From: Candidatus Bostrichicola ureolyticus
GTDB lineage: Bacteria; Bacteroidota; Bacteroidia; Flavobacteriales; Blattabacteriaceae
Direction: 5' to 3'
DNA length: 64,000 bases
Assembly: GCA_029851125.1 (NCBI GenBank)
Contig: CP100319.1
Coordinates: 201,762-265,761, forward strand
This document shows, one piece after another, positions 19,947 to 30,179 of the stretch. How positions within the stretch are numbered: the stretch's first letter is position 1; each line of letters opens with the position of its first letter. A model generated the notes under the pieces. It was not told the origin of the DNA, ran no database searches, and worked only from the letters and a program-made list of their open reading frames with translations. The translations under genes and the position numbers were made by a program.

Positions 19947-22742
19947 ATGGAATATAATTTTAGGTATATAGAAAAATATTGGCAACAATATTGGAAAAAA
20001 AATAAAATTTTTCAAACAAAGAATATTTCTAAAAAACCTAAATTTTATATATTAGATATGTTCCCTTATCCTTCAGGATCGGGACTTCATGTTGGTCATT
20101 TATTAGGATATATAGCTTCTGATATATTGGCTAGATACAAACGTTTACAAGGTTATAATGTTCTTCATCCAATGGGATTTGATTCTTTTGGTCTTCCCAC
20201 AGAACAATATTCTATTAAAACTGGAAATCATCCTAAGAAAACTACAAAAATTAATATAAAACGATATAAAAAACAATTAAATAATATTGGTTTTTCTTTT
20301 GATTGGGATAGAGAAATACGGACTAGTGATCCAAAATATTATCGTTGGACACAATATATTTTTGTACAACTTTTCAACCATTGGTATGATCAAAATACTG
20401 ATAGTGCTAAACCTATAAAAAAATTAATTAAAATTTTTGAAAAAAATGGTAATTTATCTATTAAAACGAATCATAAAAAATTTTCTTCTAAAGAATGGAA
20501 AGATTTTTCTTTAACTACTAAAGAAAATATATTACAAATGTATAGGTTAGCATTTTATTCAGAATCTATAGTAAACTGGTGCCCAGAACTTGGAACTGTG
20601 CTTGCAAATGATGAAATAAGTAATGGAAAAAGTAAACGTTGTGGTAATACTGTTTATAAAAAAAAAATGATACAATGGAATCTTAGAATAACTGCTTATG
20701 CTGAACGTCTTTTAAAAGGATTAGAATATTTAGATTGGCCTACTTCTATAAAAGAAGCACAAATTAATTGGATAGGAAAATCTTATGGAGTAAATATTAT
20801 ATTCAAAATAATAAATCATAATTATACTATACAAATATTTACTACACGTCCAGATACAATATTTGGAGTTTCATTTATTGTATTATCTATTAATCATACT
20901 ATAGTAAATAATATAACTACTATTGAACAATATGAAAAAATACAAGAATATATAAATGAATCAACAAATATAGCAAATATAGATAATATTTCTGGAGAGT
21001 TTACTGGAGCTTATGCTTTGCATCCATTTACCGAAACTAAAATTCCAATATATATTAGTAATTATATTTTGGATGTTTATGGAACTGGAGCTGTTATGGC
21101 TGTTCCTGCACATGATAAACGAGATCATAAATTGGCTAAAAAATTTGGATTAAATATATTAGAAGTAATTAAAAGCAAAAACAATATTAATGTACAAAAT
21201 CAAGCTTATGAAGCTAAAGAAGGAGTTTGCATAAATTCTTATTTTCTTAATGGGTTAAATGTAAAGGCTGCTATTGAAATCATTACAAAAAAGATAGAAG
21301 AAAAAGGTATAGGTTTTTCTATGATAAATTATCATTTACGTGATGCTGTATTTTCTAGACAACGTTATTGGGGGGAACCAATTCCTATATATTTTCAAGA
21401 AGGAATACCTAAAACAATAGATAAATTACCTTTAGTACTTCCAAATATTGATTATTATTTGCCGTTAAAAAATGGAAAATCTCCACTTAATAGAGCTAAA
21501 ATATGGGCTTGGGATGAAATAAAACAAAAAGTTGTTTCTAATGATCTTATAGATCAAAAACATGTATTTCCTATAGAAACTGATACTATGCCCAGTTGGG
21601 CAGGATCAAGTTGGTATTTTATACGTTATATGGATCCTTTAAATATAAAAAATATTGTAAACCCAGAAAATGAATCTTATTGGAAAAATGTAGATTTATA
21701 TATAGGTGGATCTGAACATACTACTGGACATTTAATATACGCTAGATTTTTTCATAAATTTTTAAAAGACATTGGTATTGTAAAAACAGAAGAACCTTTT
21801 AAAAAACTTATAAATCAAGGACTTATATTAGGATATTCTGCTTATATATTACGTGATATTAAGAATAATATATTAATATCTTATGATTTAGTTAAAAAAA
21901 AACATTTACCATATATACAATATATACCAATTGATATAAATTTGTTAAAAACAAATAATGAATTAGATGTAAAAAAATTGAGAGAATGGCACCCTGAATT
22001 TTTTAAAGCCAATTTATATATGAAAAACAGATTGTTTTTATGTAAACGTAAAATGGAAAAAATGTCAAAATCTAAATTTAATATTATTAATCCAGATATT
22101 ATTTGTAATAAATATGGTGCTGATACGTTAAGATTATATGAGATGTTTTTAGGTCCTTTAAGATATTCTAAACCATGGGATATACAAGGAATTACTGGTG
22201 TCCATAATTTTTTAAAAAAATTTTGGATGTTATTTTATAATAAAGGGACATTTTATGTGGATGATAAAAAATCGCCTTCTACTGAAGAATTAAAAATATT
22301 ACATAAGACAATTAAAAAAATTATAGAAAATATGCAATATTTATCTTTTAATACTTCAGTTAGTACTTTTATGATTTCCGTAAATAATTTGATAAAATTA
22401 AAGTGTAATAAACGTGTTATATTAGAACCATTAGTAATTTTGCTTTCTCCTTTTGCACCCCATATTACTGAAGAATTATGGTGTCAATTAGGTTATAAAT
22501 ATTCAGTTAGCTTTGCTAAACTTCCAAAGTTTTGTTCAGAATATTTATCAGAAAAAAATATTACATATCCTATAATGTTTAATGGAAAATTAAAATTCAA
22601 AATGGATTTTGAAATAAATGTTACAACTGATAATATTAAAAATATTATTTTAAATGATAAAAAAATAATAAATTTTTTAAATGGTAAAAAAATTAAAAAT
22701 TTTATTATTATTCCAAATAAAATAATAAATATAGTTATATAA
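19947..22742 (+). CDS. leuS: Leucyl-tRNA synthetase
   Basis: Class I synthetase of 931 residues. The HIGH motif is PSGSGLHVGH (residues 42-51) and KMSKS is intact in EKMSKSKFN near residue 704. The CP1 editing domain carries TTRPDTIFG near residue 299 and GTGAVMAVPAHDKRD near residue 388, so hydrolytic proofreading appears retained. The C-terminal extension is shortened and Lys/Ile-rich. A 10-A tract at 20658-20667 is in frame. Confidence 0.97.
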   Translation: MEYNFRYIEKYWQQYWKKNKIFQTKNISKKPKFYILDMFPYPSGSGLHVGHLLGYIASDILARYKRLQGYNVLHPMGFDSFGLPTEQYSIKTGNHPKKTTKINIKRYKKQLNNIGFSFDWDREIRTSDPKYYRWTQYIFVQLFNHWYDQNTDSAKPIKKLIKIFEKNGNLSIKTNHKKFSSKEWKDFSLTTKENILQMYRLAFYSESIVNWCPELGTVLANDEISNGKSKRCGNTVYKKKMIQWNLRITAYAERLLKGLEYLDWPTSIKEAQINWIGKSYGVNIIFKIINHNYTIQIFTTRPDTIFGVSFIVLSINHTIVNNITTIEQYEKIQEYINESTNIANIDNISGEFTGAYALHPFTETKIPIYISNYILDVYGTGAVMAVPAHDKRDHKLAKKFGLNILEVIKSKNNINVQNQAYEAKEGVCINSYFLNGLNVKAAIEIITKKIEEKGIGFSMINYHLRDAVFSRQRYWGEPIPIYFQEGIPKTIDKLPLVLPNIDYYLPLKNGKSPLNRAKIWAWDEIKQKVVSNDLIDQKHVFPIETDTMPSWAGSSWYFIRYMDPLNIKNIVNPENESYWKNVDLYIGGSEHTTGHLIYARFFHKFLKDIGIVKTEEPFKKLINQGLILGYSAYILRDIKNNILISYDLVKKKHLPYIQYIPIDINLLKTNNELDVKKLREWHPEFFKANLYMKNRLFLCKRKMEKMSKSKFNIINPDIICNKYGADTLRLYEMFLGPLRYSKPWDIQGITGVHNFLKKFWMLFYNKGTFYVDDKKSPSTEELKILHKTIKKIIENMQYLSFNTSVSTFMISVNNLIKLKCNKRVILEPLVILLSPFAPHITEELWCQLGYKYSVSFAKLPKFCSEYLSEKNITYPIMFNGKLKFKMDFEINVTTDNIKNIILNDKKIINFLNGKKIKNFIIIPNKIINIVI

Positions 22743-22806
22743 AAATTTTGGTTAACTAAAAAAAAATTTAAATTACAAAACAAATAATAAAATAAATAAT
22801 AAAATT

Positions 22807-24210
22807 ATGTCTAATAGTTTTTTTAAATCTGTAGAAAAAAATTTTGAAAAAGCTTCTCTATTTTATAAAGAATATGATAAAGGTTTATTAGAACAGATTA
22901 AAGTTTGTAATGCAGTATACCGAATATTTTTTCCTATAAAATTAGGTGATGAAATAAAAGTTATAGAGGCTTATAGAGTTCAACATTCTCAACATAAATT
23001 ACCCTGTAAAGGGGGAATACGTTTTAGTACAGATGTTAACCAAGATGAAGTTATAGCTTTAGCCGCACTTATGACTTATAAATGTGCAATAGTAAATGTA
23101 CCATTTGGAGGAGCTAAAGGTGGTATAAAAATAGATCCTAAAATACAATCTGAATTTAAAGAAAAATTAATTAGAAGATATACATATGAATTAATAAAAA
23201 AAAATTTTATAGGTTCCGGTATTGATGTTCCTGCCCCAGATTATGGTACTGGAGAACAAGAAATGAGTTGGATATTAGATACTTATATTTCATTAAATCC
23301 AGGTGATGTTAATGCTTTAGCTTGTGTAACTGGAAAACCAATTTCACAAGGAGGTGTGCGTGGACGTAAAGAAGCTACTGGTTTAGGTGTTTTTTATGGT
23401 ATAAAAGAACTTTGTAATCTTAAAGAAGAAATGAATAATCTAGGTTTAGATGTTGGATTAGAAGGAAAACGTGTAATAATACAAGGATTAGGTAATGTAG
23501 GTTATCATTCTGCTAAATTTTTATATGAATCTGGTGCTATCATAATAGCATTGGCAGAACGTGAAGGTGCAATATATAATCCTAAAGGATTTAACATAGA
23601 AGAAGTAATGATTTATTTAAAAGAAAATAAATCTATTTTAAATTTTCCTGGAGCTAAAAATATTAAAAATACTTTAGAAGCATTAGAAATTGAATGCGAT
23701 ATTTTAATTCCCGCTGCATTAGAAAATGTTATTAATAGTGAAAATGCACACCGTATAAAAGCCAAAATTATAGGAGAAGCTGCTAATGGACCAGTAACTA
23801 CAGAAGCAGATGAAATTCTTAATAAAAAAGGTATACTTATTATACCAGATATATATCTTAATGCAGGAGGAGTTACAGTTTCTTATTTTGAATGGTTAAA
23901 AAACATTAGTCATGTACGACATGGTCGTATTGAAAGACGTTTTAATGAAAATAAAAATTTAAAGATTTTACAATCAATAGAAAAAATTAGTGGAAAAAAA
24001 ATATCTGAATATGAAAGAAATATTATTTTACATAGTCCATATGAAATTGATTTAGTATATAGTGGATTAGAAGATACAATGATAAATTCTTTTCATGAAT
24101 TGCTAAACATAAAAAAACAGAAAAATATAGAAAATTTGCGTATAGCTGCTTTTACATTAGCTATTCAAAAAATATATAATTCATATCAAATATTAGGAAT
24201 ATTTCCATAA
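22807..24210 (+). CDS. gdhA: Glutamate dehydrogenase (Glu/Leu/Phe/Val dehydrogenase family)
   Basis: Interconverts 2-oxoglutarate plus ammonia and glutamate. The 467 residues include the substrate-binding KGGIRFSTDVN and the family signature VPFGGAKGGIKIDP, followed by a Rossmann dinucleotide site (VIIQGLGNVGYHSAKF). In cockroach endosymbionts this enzyme assimilates ammonia from recycled host waste; whether that applies here depends on urease and other genes outside the window. Cofactor specificity cannot be fixed by eye. Confidence 0.94.
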   Translation: MSNSFFKSVEKNFEKASLFYKEYDKGLLEQIKVCNAVYRIFFPIKLGDEIKVIEAYRVQHSQHKLPCKGGIRFSTDVNQDEVIALAALMTYKCAIVNVPFGGAKGGIKIDPKIQSEFKEKLIRRYTYELIKKNFIGSGIDVPAPDYGTGEQEMSWILDTYISLNPGDVNALACVTGKPISQGGVRGRKEATGLGVFYGIKELCNLKEEMNNLGLDVGLEGKRVIIQGLGNVGYHSAKFLYESGAIIIALAEREGAIYNPKGFNIEEVMIYLKENKSILNFPGAKNIKNTLEALEIECDILIPAALENVINSENAHRIKAKIIGEAANGPVTTEADEILNKKGILIIPDIYLNAGGVTVSYFEWLKNISHVRHGRIERRFNENKNLKILQSIEKISGKKISEYERNIILHSPYEIDLVYSGLEDTMINSFHELLNIKKQKNIENLRIAAFTLAIQKIYNSYQILGIFP

Positions 24211-24233
24211 AACTCATTTTTATAAAAAAACTT

Positions 24234-26848
24234 ATGAAATCTAAATATATACGGAAAGCATTTATAGATTTTTTTAAAAAAAAAATCATAAAATAGTTGA
24301 GTCATCATCTATTATAATTAAAGATGACCCTACATTGTTATTTACTAATGCAGGAATGAATCAATTCAAAGATTATTTTTTAGATAATAAAAAAATAGAA
24401 TATCCACGTATTGCAAATACTCAAAAATGTTTACGTATTACTGGAAAACACAATGACTTAAATAATGTTGGATATGATAATTATCACCATACTATGTTTG
24501 AAATGCTTGGTAATTGGTCTTTTGGTGATTATTTTAAAGAAGAAGCTATTTATTGGGCTTTTGAGCTATTGACAGAGATTTATAACATTTCAAAAGAAGA
24601 TATTTATGTAACAATTTTTAGTGGTGATGTGCAAGATAAATTACCTTTTGATAAAGATACATATAAATTTTGGAAAAACATTATTAATGATAATCGCATA
24701 CTTTTATTTGATAAAAAATATAATTTTTGGGAAATGGGTTTAACTGGACCATGTGGTCCTTGTTCAGAAATTCATATTGATTTGCGAAGTAATAAAGAAA
24801 AAGTTAAAGTTCCTGGTTATAAATTAATAAATCAAGGAAATCCTGAAGTTATTGAAATATGGAATATTGTTTTTATAGAATTTTGTCGTAAAAAAGATGG
24901 TAATTTAGAAAAATTACCAAAAAAGCATGTTGATACTGGTCTAGGATTTGAAAGATTATGTAGAATTATTCAAAGAAAATCATCTAATTATGATACTGAT
25001 ATATTTATGCCTTTAATTAAAGATATTGAAAGATATACTGGCCAAATATATGGACTAGAAACAAATGAAGATATTGCAATACGTATTATTGCTGATCATA
25101 TTCGTGCAATTGCTTTTGCTATATCAGATGGTAAACGTCCTTCTAATACTGGTGCAGGATATGTAATACGTCGTATTTTACGACGTGCTATGAGTTATGC
25201 TTATAATTTTCTTGAACAAAAAAATCCTTTCCTTTATAAATTAGTTGATACATTAGCTATTAATACAAATGAAGTATTCCCTGAAATTAACAATAATAAA
25301 TTATTGATTAAACAAGTAATTAAAGAAGAAGAAAATTCTTTTATTAAAATTATAGATAATGGTTTAATACGTATTAAACAAATTATAAAGGAATTTAAAA
25401 ATAAAAATACTATTGATGGAGCTAAAATATTTGAGCTTTACGATACTTATGGATTCCCATATGATTTTTCTTATACTATAGCAAAAAAAAATAATTTAAC
25501 TATTGATAAAAGTGGTTTTGAAAAAAAAATGTTTGAACAAAAACAACGTTCAAGAAAAAATAGGATAATACAATATCATGATTGGATCATTAATAAAAAT
25601 GATTATTCTTATTTTGTAGGTTACGATAAATTAGAAACATACGCTAATATTATTAAATATAGATTAGTAGAAACATATAAAGATAAATATTATCAAATTG
25701 TTTTAGATAATACTCCTTTTTATCCTGAAAGTGGTGGTCAAGTTGGAGACATTGGTTTTATTATAAATGATGATGAAAAAATTTCTATTTTAAATACAAA
25801 AAAAGAAAATGATCTTATATTACATATAGTATCAAAAATTCCTAATAATCCTAATAAGAATTTTAAAGCAATAGTAGACATTGATAGAAGAAAAAAAATT
25901 GAAAAAAATCATACTGCAACACATTTATTACATTATGTATTAAGAAAAATTTTAGGAAATCATGTTGAACAAAGAGGATCTTACGTAGGACCAGATAAGA
26001 TAAGATTTGATTTTTCTAATTCATATAAATTAAATGATAATATAATAGAGATTATTGAATCTAATGTAGATGAAATAATTAATAAAGGATTTTCTTTAGA
26101 AGAAAAGAGAAATATATCATTAAAACAAGCTTTAAAAGATGGAGCTATAGCACTTTTTGGAAATAAATATGGTAATATTGTACGTACAATTAGATTTGGT
26201 AATTCAATAGAATTATGTATTGGCACCCACGTACATAATACAAAAGATATTCAAATATTTAAAATAATTTCCGAATCATCTGTAGCTTTAGGTATACGGC
26301 GTATTGAAGCCATTACATCAATAAATGCTATAAAATATCTAAAAGACATTTATAAAAAATATAATATTATTATCAATAATTTAAAAAATCCAATTGATCC
26401 AATAAAAGCTATTAATAATATTAAAAATAATAATAAAATACTAAAATTTAAGCTTAAAAATATTGAAAAAAAACAACTTAATATTTTAAAAAACGAATGG
26501 ATATCTAGAGCAGAAAAAACTACATCACATACTATTATTTTGGAAAAAACTGATTTAGATTTTAATTTAATTAAAACTATTACATTAGAATTACGTAAAG
26601 ATATATTTAATTTATGCATTATTATTTTTAATATTTTTAAAAATGAAATAATACTTTGTACAGCACTTTCAGACAATATTATTAAAAATGGAATTGATGC
26701 TAGATTGATTATTAATTTATTTGATAATTATATTTTGGGAAAATGTGTAGGACATAACTTTTTTGCTATGATTAAAGGTCAACTTTTAAAATCAATAAAT
26801 ATTGATTTAATTCGTAATAAAATTCAGAAATATTTTAATCAGGCATAG
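24234..26848 (+). CDS. alaS: Alanyl-tRNA synthetase, frameshifted at a poly(A) tract
   Basis: Class II synthetase. The true start is the ATG at 24234, which gives MKSKYIRKAFIDFFKKK, the expected AlaS N-terminus. The frame then breaks at a run of ten A (24276-24285) and hits TAG at 24294. Adding one A restores NHKIVESSSIIIKDDP and then LLFTNAGMNQFKDYF without a break to 26848, giving 871 residues, the family's normal length. The uninterrupted downstream frame (from an ATG at 24356) lacks the first part of the catalytic core. The editing domain HTATHLL and the C-Ala region are present. Alanine charging is essential, so either transcriptional slippage restores the frame or the tract is miscalled. 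The end overlaps the convergent ftsK by 14 bases. Confidence 0.93.
24276..24285 (+). other. A10 slippage site in alaS
   Basis: Homopolymer of ten A, where eleven would keep alaS in frame. It is preceded by a T run (TTTTTT), which gives a soft TTTTTT-A10 context well suited to RNA polymerase or replication slippage. Confidence 0.85.
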
Positions 26849-28394
26849 GAAGTTGAAAATTATCGTTTTTCATAATTTTATTAGTTTTTTTATAATTATT
26901 TATAATAGTTTCAATATCATGTGTATCTATAAAAGGACATTGTAAACGTATTATTTCACTTCCATTATAAAATAACATATCACCTTTACCCATTAGTTTA
27001 TCAGCACCTATAGTATCTAATATAGTTATTGAATCAACTTTAGATGCTACTTTAAAAGCAATACGTGCTGGAAAATTAGCTTTTATAATACCTGTTATTA
27101 TATTAACTGATGGACGTTGCGTGGCTATTATTAGATGAATTCCTACAGCACGAGATAATCTAGATAAACGTAGAATATAAATTTCTATTTCTTTAATTAT
27201 TAAATCTGCAAATTCATCAATAATCAATACAATATAAGGCAAAATTTTATATTTTTTATTATATTCTTGAATATTTCTAACCATCTTTTTTTTAAGAATA
27301 TTATATCTTCTATCCATTTCTTTACACAAAGCATTTAACACATCTTTTGCTCGATTTGCATCAGTTATTATATATTCATCATCGTTAGGTATTTTAGCTA
27401 AAAAAAAATCAATTTTTTTATATTGATATAATTCTACTTTTTTAGGGTCTATCATAACAAATTTTAATTCATAATGTTTCTTTTTACATAATAATGATAT
27501 TATTATAGCATTTAATCCTACAGATTTTCCTTGTCCAGTAGCCCCTGCTATAAGTAAATGAGGCATCTTAGTAAGATCTACTATAAATGGTTTATTATAT
27601 ATATTTATACCTATAATTATAGGTAATTCCATTATTGCTTTTTTAAAAATTTGTGACAAAATAACATGTTTAATATAAACTGGAATAGGATTTTTATTAG
27701 GAATTTCTATCCCAATTGTTCCTTTTCCAGGGAGAGGAGCTATAATACGGACGTGTATTGCAGACAAATTAAGAGCAATTTCATTTTCAAGATTTTTTAT
27801 TTTTGCAATACGTACTCCTACTTCTGGAACTATTTCATATAATGTTATTTGATGTCCTATTGTAGCTTTTATATTTTTAATTTCTATTTTATAATTTTTA
27901 AAAATTTCAACAATTTTGTACTTATTATATTCTACTTTTTTATTAAATTCTTTTTTGTTAAATTCTTCTCTACAAGTTTTGTTTTTTAAATCATAAAGTT
28001 TTTTTAGAGTTCTTAACTTAAAAGGAGTAATTTTAAATAAAAAAATTATATATAAAAAAAATAATATACTTATAGTACCACTATATAAAATAACAATAGG
28101 AATCAAAAGTATTAAAATATATTTAATATAATTAATACAAAATAAAATTATTAATCCAATTAATAATAATGGCAATAAAAAAGAACCATTATAAATAAAT
28201 TTATCTACAATTAGAGCACCAATTTTTACTAAAAAATTTTTAGTTTTTTCTAATTCATAAAATGAATTATAATTTTGATATTTATTAAAATGAATCAAAA
28301 AAGAAAATAAACTTATGTATAATGCTATACATAAAGTTATTAAAACTAATCCTAATCCTATTACAGTATATAATATTTTTTTTAAAAAATTCAT
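26835..28394 (-). CDS. ftsK: DNA translocase FtsK, short form without gamma domain
   Basis: Septum-located hexameric DNA pump for chromosome segregation. At 519 residues it is well below the usual 750-850 of the phylum. Four membrane helices fill residues 1-130 with a short linker, then the motor: Walker A GATGQGKS near residue 285, Walker B VLIIDEFADL near 390 and the ATQRPSVN motif. The protein stops about 30 residues after the motor, with no winged-helix gamma domain (KOPS recognition, XerD activation). Convergent with alaS and divergent from aspS. Confidence 0.92.
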   Translation of the reverse strand: MNFLKKILYTVIGLGLVLITLCIALYISLFSFLIHFNKYQNYNSFYELEKTKNFLVKIGALIVDKFIYNGSFLLPLLLIGLIILFCINYIKYILILLIPIVILYSGTISILFFLYIIFLFKITPFKLRTLKKLYDLKNKTCREEFNKKEFNKKVEYNKYKIVEIFKNYKIEIKNIKATIGHQITLYEIVPEVGVRIAKIKNLENEIALNLSAIHVRIIAPLPGKGTIGIEIPNKNPIPVYIKHVILSQIFKKAIMELPIIIGINIYNKPFIVDLTKMPHLLIAGATGQGKSVGLNAIIISLLCKKKHYELKFVMIDPKKVELYQYKKIDFFLAKIPNDDEYIITDANRAKDVLNALCKEMDRRYNILKKKMVRNIQEYNKKYKILPYIVLIIDEFADLIIKEIEIYILRLSRLSRAVGIHLIIATQRPSVNIITGIIKANFPARIAFKVASKVDSITILDTIGADKLMGKGDMLFYNGSEIIRLQCPFIDTHDIETIINNYKKTNKIMKNDNFQLPMPD

Positions 28395-28396
28395 AT

Positions 28397-28423
28397 TTTT
28401 TTATCTTTATCAAAGATAAAAAA
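28397..28423. promoter_or_regulatory. Perfect 12-bp hairpin in the ftsK / aspS divergent spacer
   Basis: TTTTTTATCTTT, loop ATC, AAAGATAAAAAA. It starts 2 bases before the ftsK ATG and fills half of the 51-base spacer. It contains G-C pairs, which makes it less likely to be chance than the pure AT repeats. On the ftsK strand it would form in the leader right at the start codon. Confidence 0.55.
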
Positions 28424-28445
28424 CTTATTTTGTTATATTATTTAA

Positions 28446-30179
28446 ATGTATAAAAAACACTATTGCGGTACGTTACGCATAACAGATATTGGAAAATATG
28501 TTTTATTAGTAGGATGGATTCATAAAAATAGAAATTTAGGCTCTATTAGTTTTATTGATTTAAGAGATTATTCAGGTATAATTCAATTAACCTTTTATAA
28601 AGATAATCCATTAAAAAAAAGGATAATTAAATTAGGTAGAGAATTTATTATTCAAATAAAAGGAAAAGTTGTAGAAAGAAAATTCAAAAATTTAGATAAT
28701 CCTACTGGTGAAATAGAAGTATTAGTATCAGAAGTAAAAATACTTAATAAATCACGTGTACCTCCATTTCTTATAGAAGATAAAACTGATGGTAATGATG
28801 AGTTACGTATGAGGTATCGTTATCTTGATATACGTAGAAATATAATAAAAAATAAACTTATTTTGCGTCATGAAATTACATTAATAATACGAAAATTTTT
28901 TTCTAATAAAGGATTTATAGAAATTGAAACTCCAATGTTGATTAAATCAACTTCAGAAGGAGCACGTGATTTTGTTGTGCCATCACGTATAAATATAGGA
29001 AAATTTTATTCTTTACCTCAATCACCTCAAATTTTTAAGCAATTATTAATGATAGGTGGCATAGATAAATATTTTCAAATTGTTAAATGTTTTCGTGATG
29101 AAGATTTACGTTCCTACAGACAACCTGAATTTACACAAATAGATTGTGAAATGTCTTTTATTGAAGAAAATAATATTCAAAATATAATTGAAGAACTTAT
29201 TTGTTATATAATAAATAATAAATGTGGATTAAATATATCACAACCATTTTTAAAACTTTCTTATGTTAACGCAATTAAAATGTATGGTTCTGATAAACCT
29301 GATCTACGTTTTGATATTAGATATTGTGAATTAAATGATTTAAAAAAATCAGTAATTTCAAATTTTCTAAAACCAGGATATGAAATTGTTAGTATTATAA
29401 TTCCTAAATATGCTATATACCAAGAAATTGATAAACTGATTAAATATCTTGAAAAAGAAGATATTAATTTTGTTATATGGATAAAATATTTATATGATGG
29501 TACATTTCAATATCCATTAGACATATTTGATAATATCAATTTAAAAAATTGGGCTAAGCGTATTGATGCTAATCCAGGAGATTTGTTAATTATAATAGCA
29601 GTAAAATATAAAAAAATTATAATGGAAAAATTACGACTAAAAATAGCAAATTTTTTAAAATTGAAATTTAAAAAATTTGCTCCATTATGGATAGTAGATT
29701 TTCCATTATTTGAATGGGATGAAAAAAGAAAAAGATTTTATTTTTTACATCATCCTTTTACTAGTCCTAAAGATAAAGATATAAAATTTTTAAAAAATGC
29801 CCCTCAAAAAGTTTTTGCTAAATCATATGATTTAGTAATAAATGGAGTAGAAATAGGTGGAGGTTCTATACGCATTCATAAAAGAAAATTACAAGAAACT
29901 GTTTTAAAATGTATAGGACTTTCAAAAGATGAAATATATACACAATTTGGATTTTTATTAGAAGCTCTTGAATATGGAGCTCCACCACACGGTGGAATTG
30001 CTATAGGACTAGAGAGACTTATGTCTACTATTACTGGTAATGACAATATTAAAGATTTTATTGCTTTTCCTAAAAATAATGCAGGACGTGATACTATGAT
30101 AAATGCACCATCAGTATTAAGTTTAGAAAAATTAAAAGAACTTAATTTAAAAATTAACAAACAAATTGGAAAAATTTAA
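28446..30179 (+). CDS. aspS: Aspartyl-tRNA synthetase
   Basis: Class IIb synthetase of 577 residues. The N-terminal OB-fold anticodon domain starts at VLLVGWIHKNRNLGSISFID; motif 2 FRDEDLRSYRQPEFTQID lies near residue 218 and motif 3 GLERLMSTITG near residue 521. The bacterial GAD insertion is present. Its last 14 bases overlap the murA start. Confidence 0.97.
   Translation: MYKKHYCGTLRITDIGKYVLLVGWIHKNRNLGSISFIDLRDYSGIIQLTFYKDNPLKKRIIKLGREFIIQIKGKVVERKFKNLDNPTGEIEVLVSEVKILNKSRVPPFLIEDKTDGNDELRMRYRYLDIRRNIIKNKLILRHEITLIIRKFFSNKGFIEIETPMLIKSTSEGARDFVVPSRINIGKFYSLPQSPQIFKQLLMIGGIDKYFQIVKCFRDEDLRSYRQPEFTQIDCEMSFIEENNIQNIIEELICYIINNKCGLNISQPFLKLSYVNAIKMYGSDKPDLRFDIRYCELNDLKKSVISNFLKPGYEIVSIIIPKYAIYQEIDKLIKYLEKEDINFVIWIKYLYDGTFQYPLDIFDNINLKNWAKRIDANPGDLLIIIAVKYKKIIMEKLRLKIANFLKLKFKKFAPLWIVDFPLFEWDEKRKRFYFLHHPFTSPKDKDIKFLKNAPQKVFAKSYDLVINGVEIGGGSIRIHKRKLQETVLKCIGLSKDEIYTQFGFLLEALEYGAPPHGGIAIGLERLMSTITGNDNIKDFIAFPKNNAGRDTMINAPSVLSLEKLKELNLKINKQIGKI

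Noticed and set aside
24356-26848. alaS as an intact gene starting at the internal ATG
   Set aside because: That product lacks the conserved first part of the class II core, and the correct N-terminus is found just upstream in another frame.
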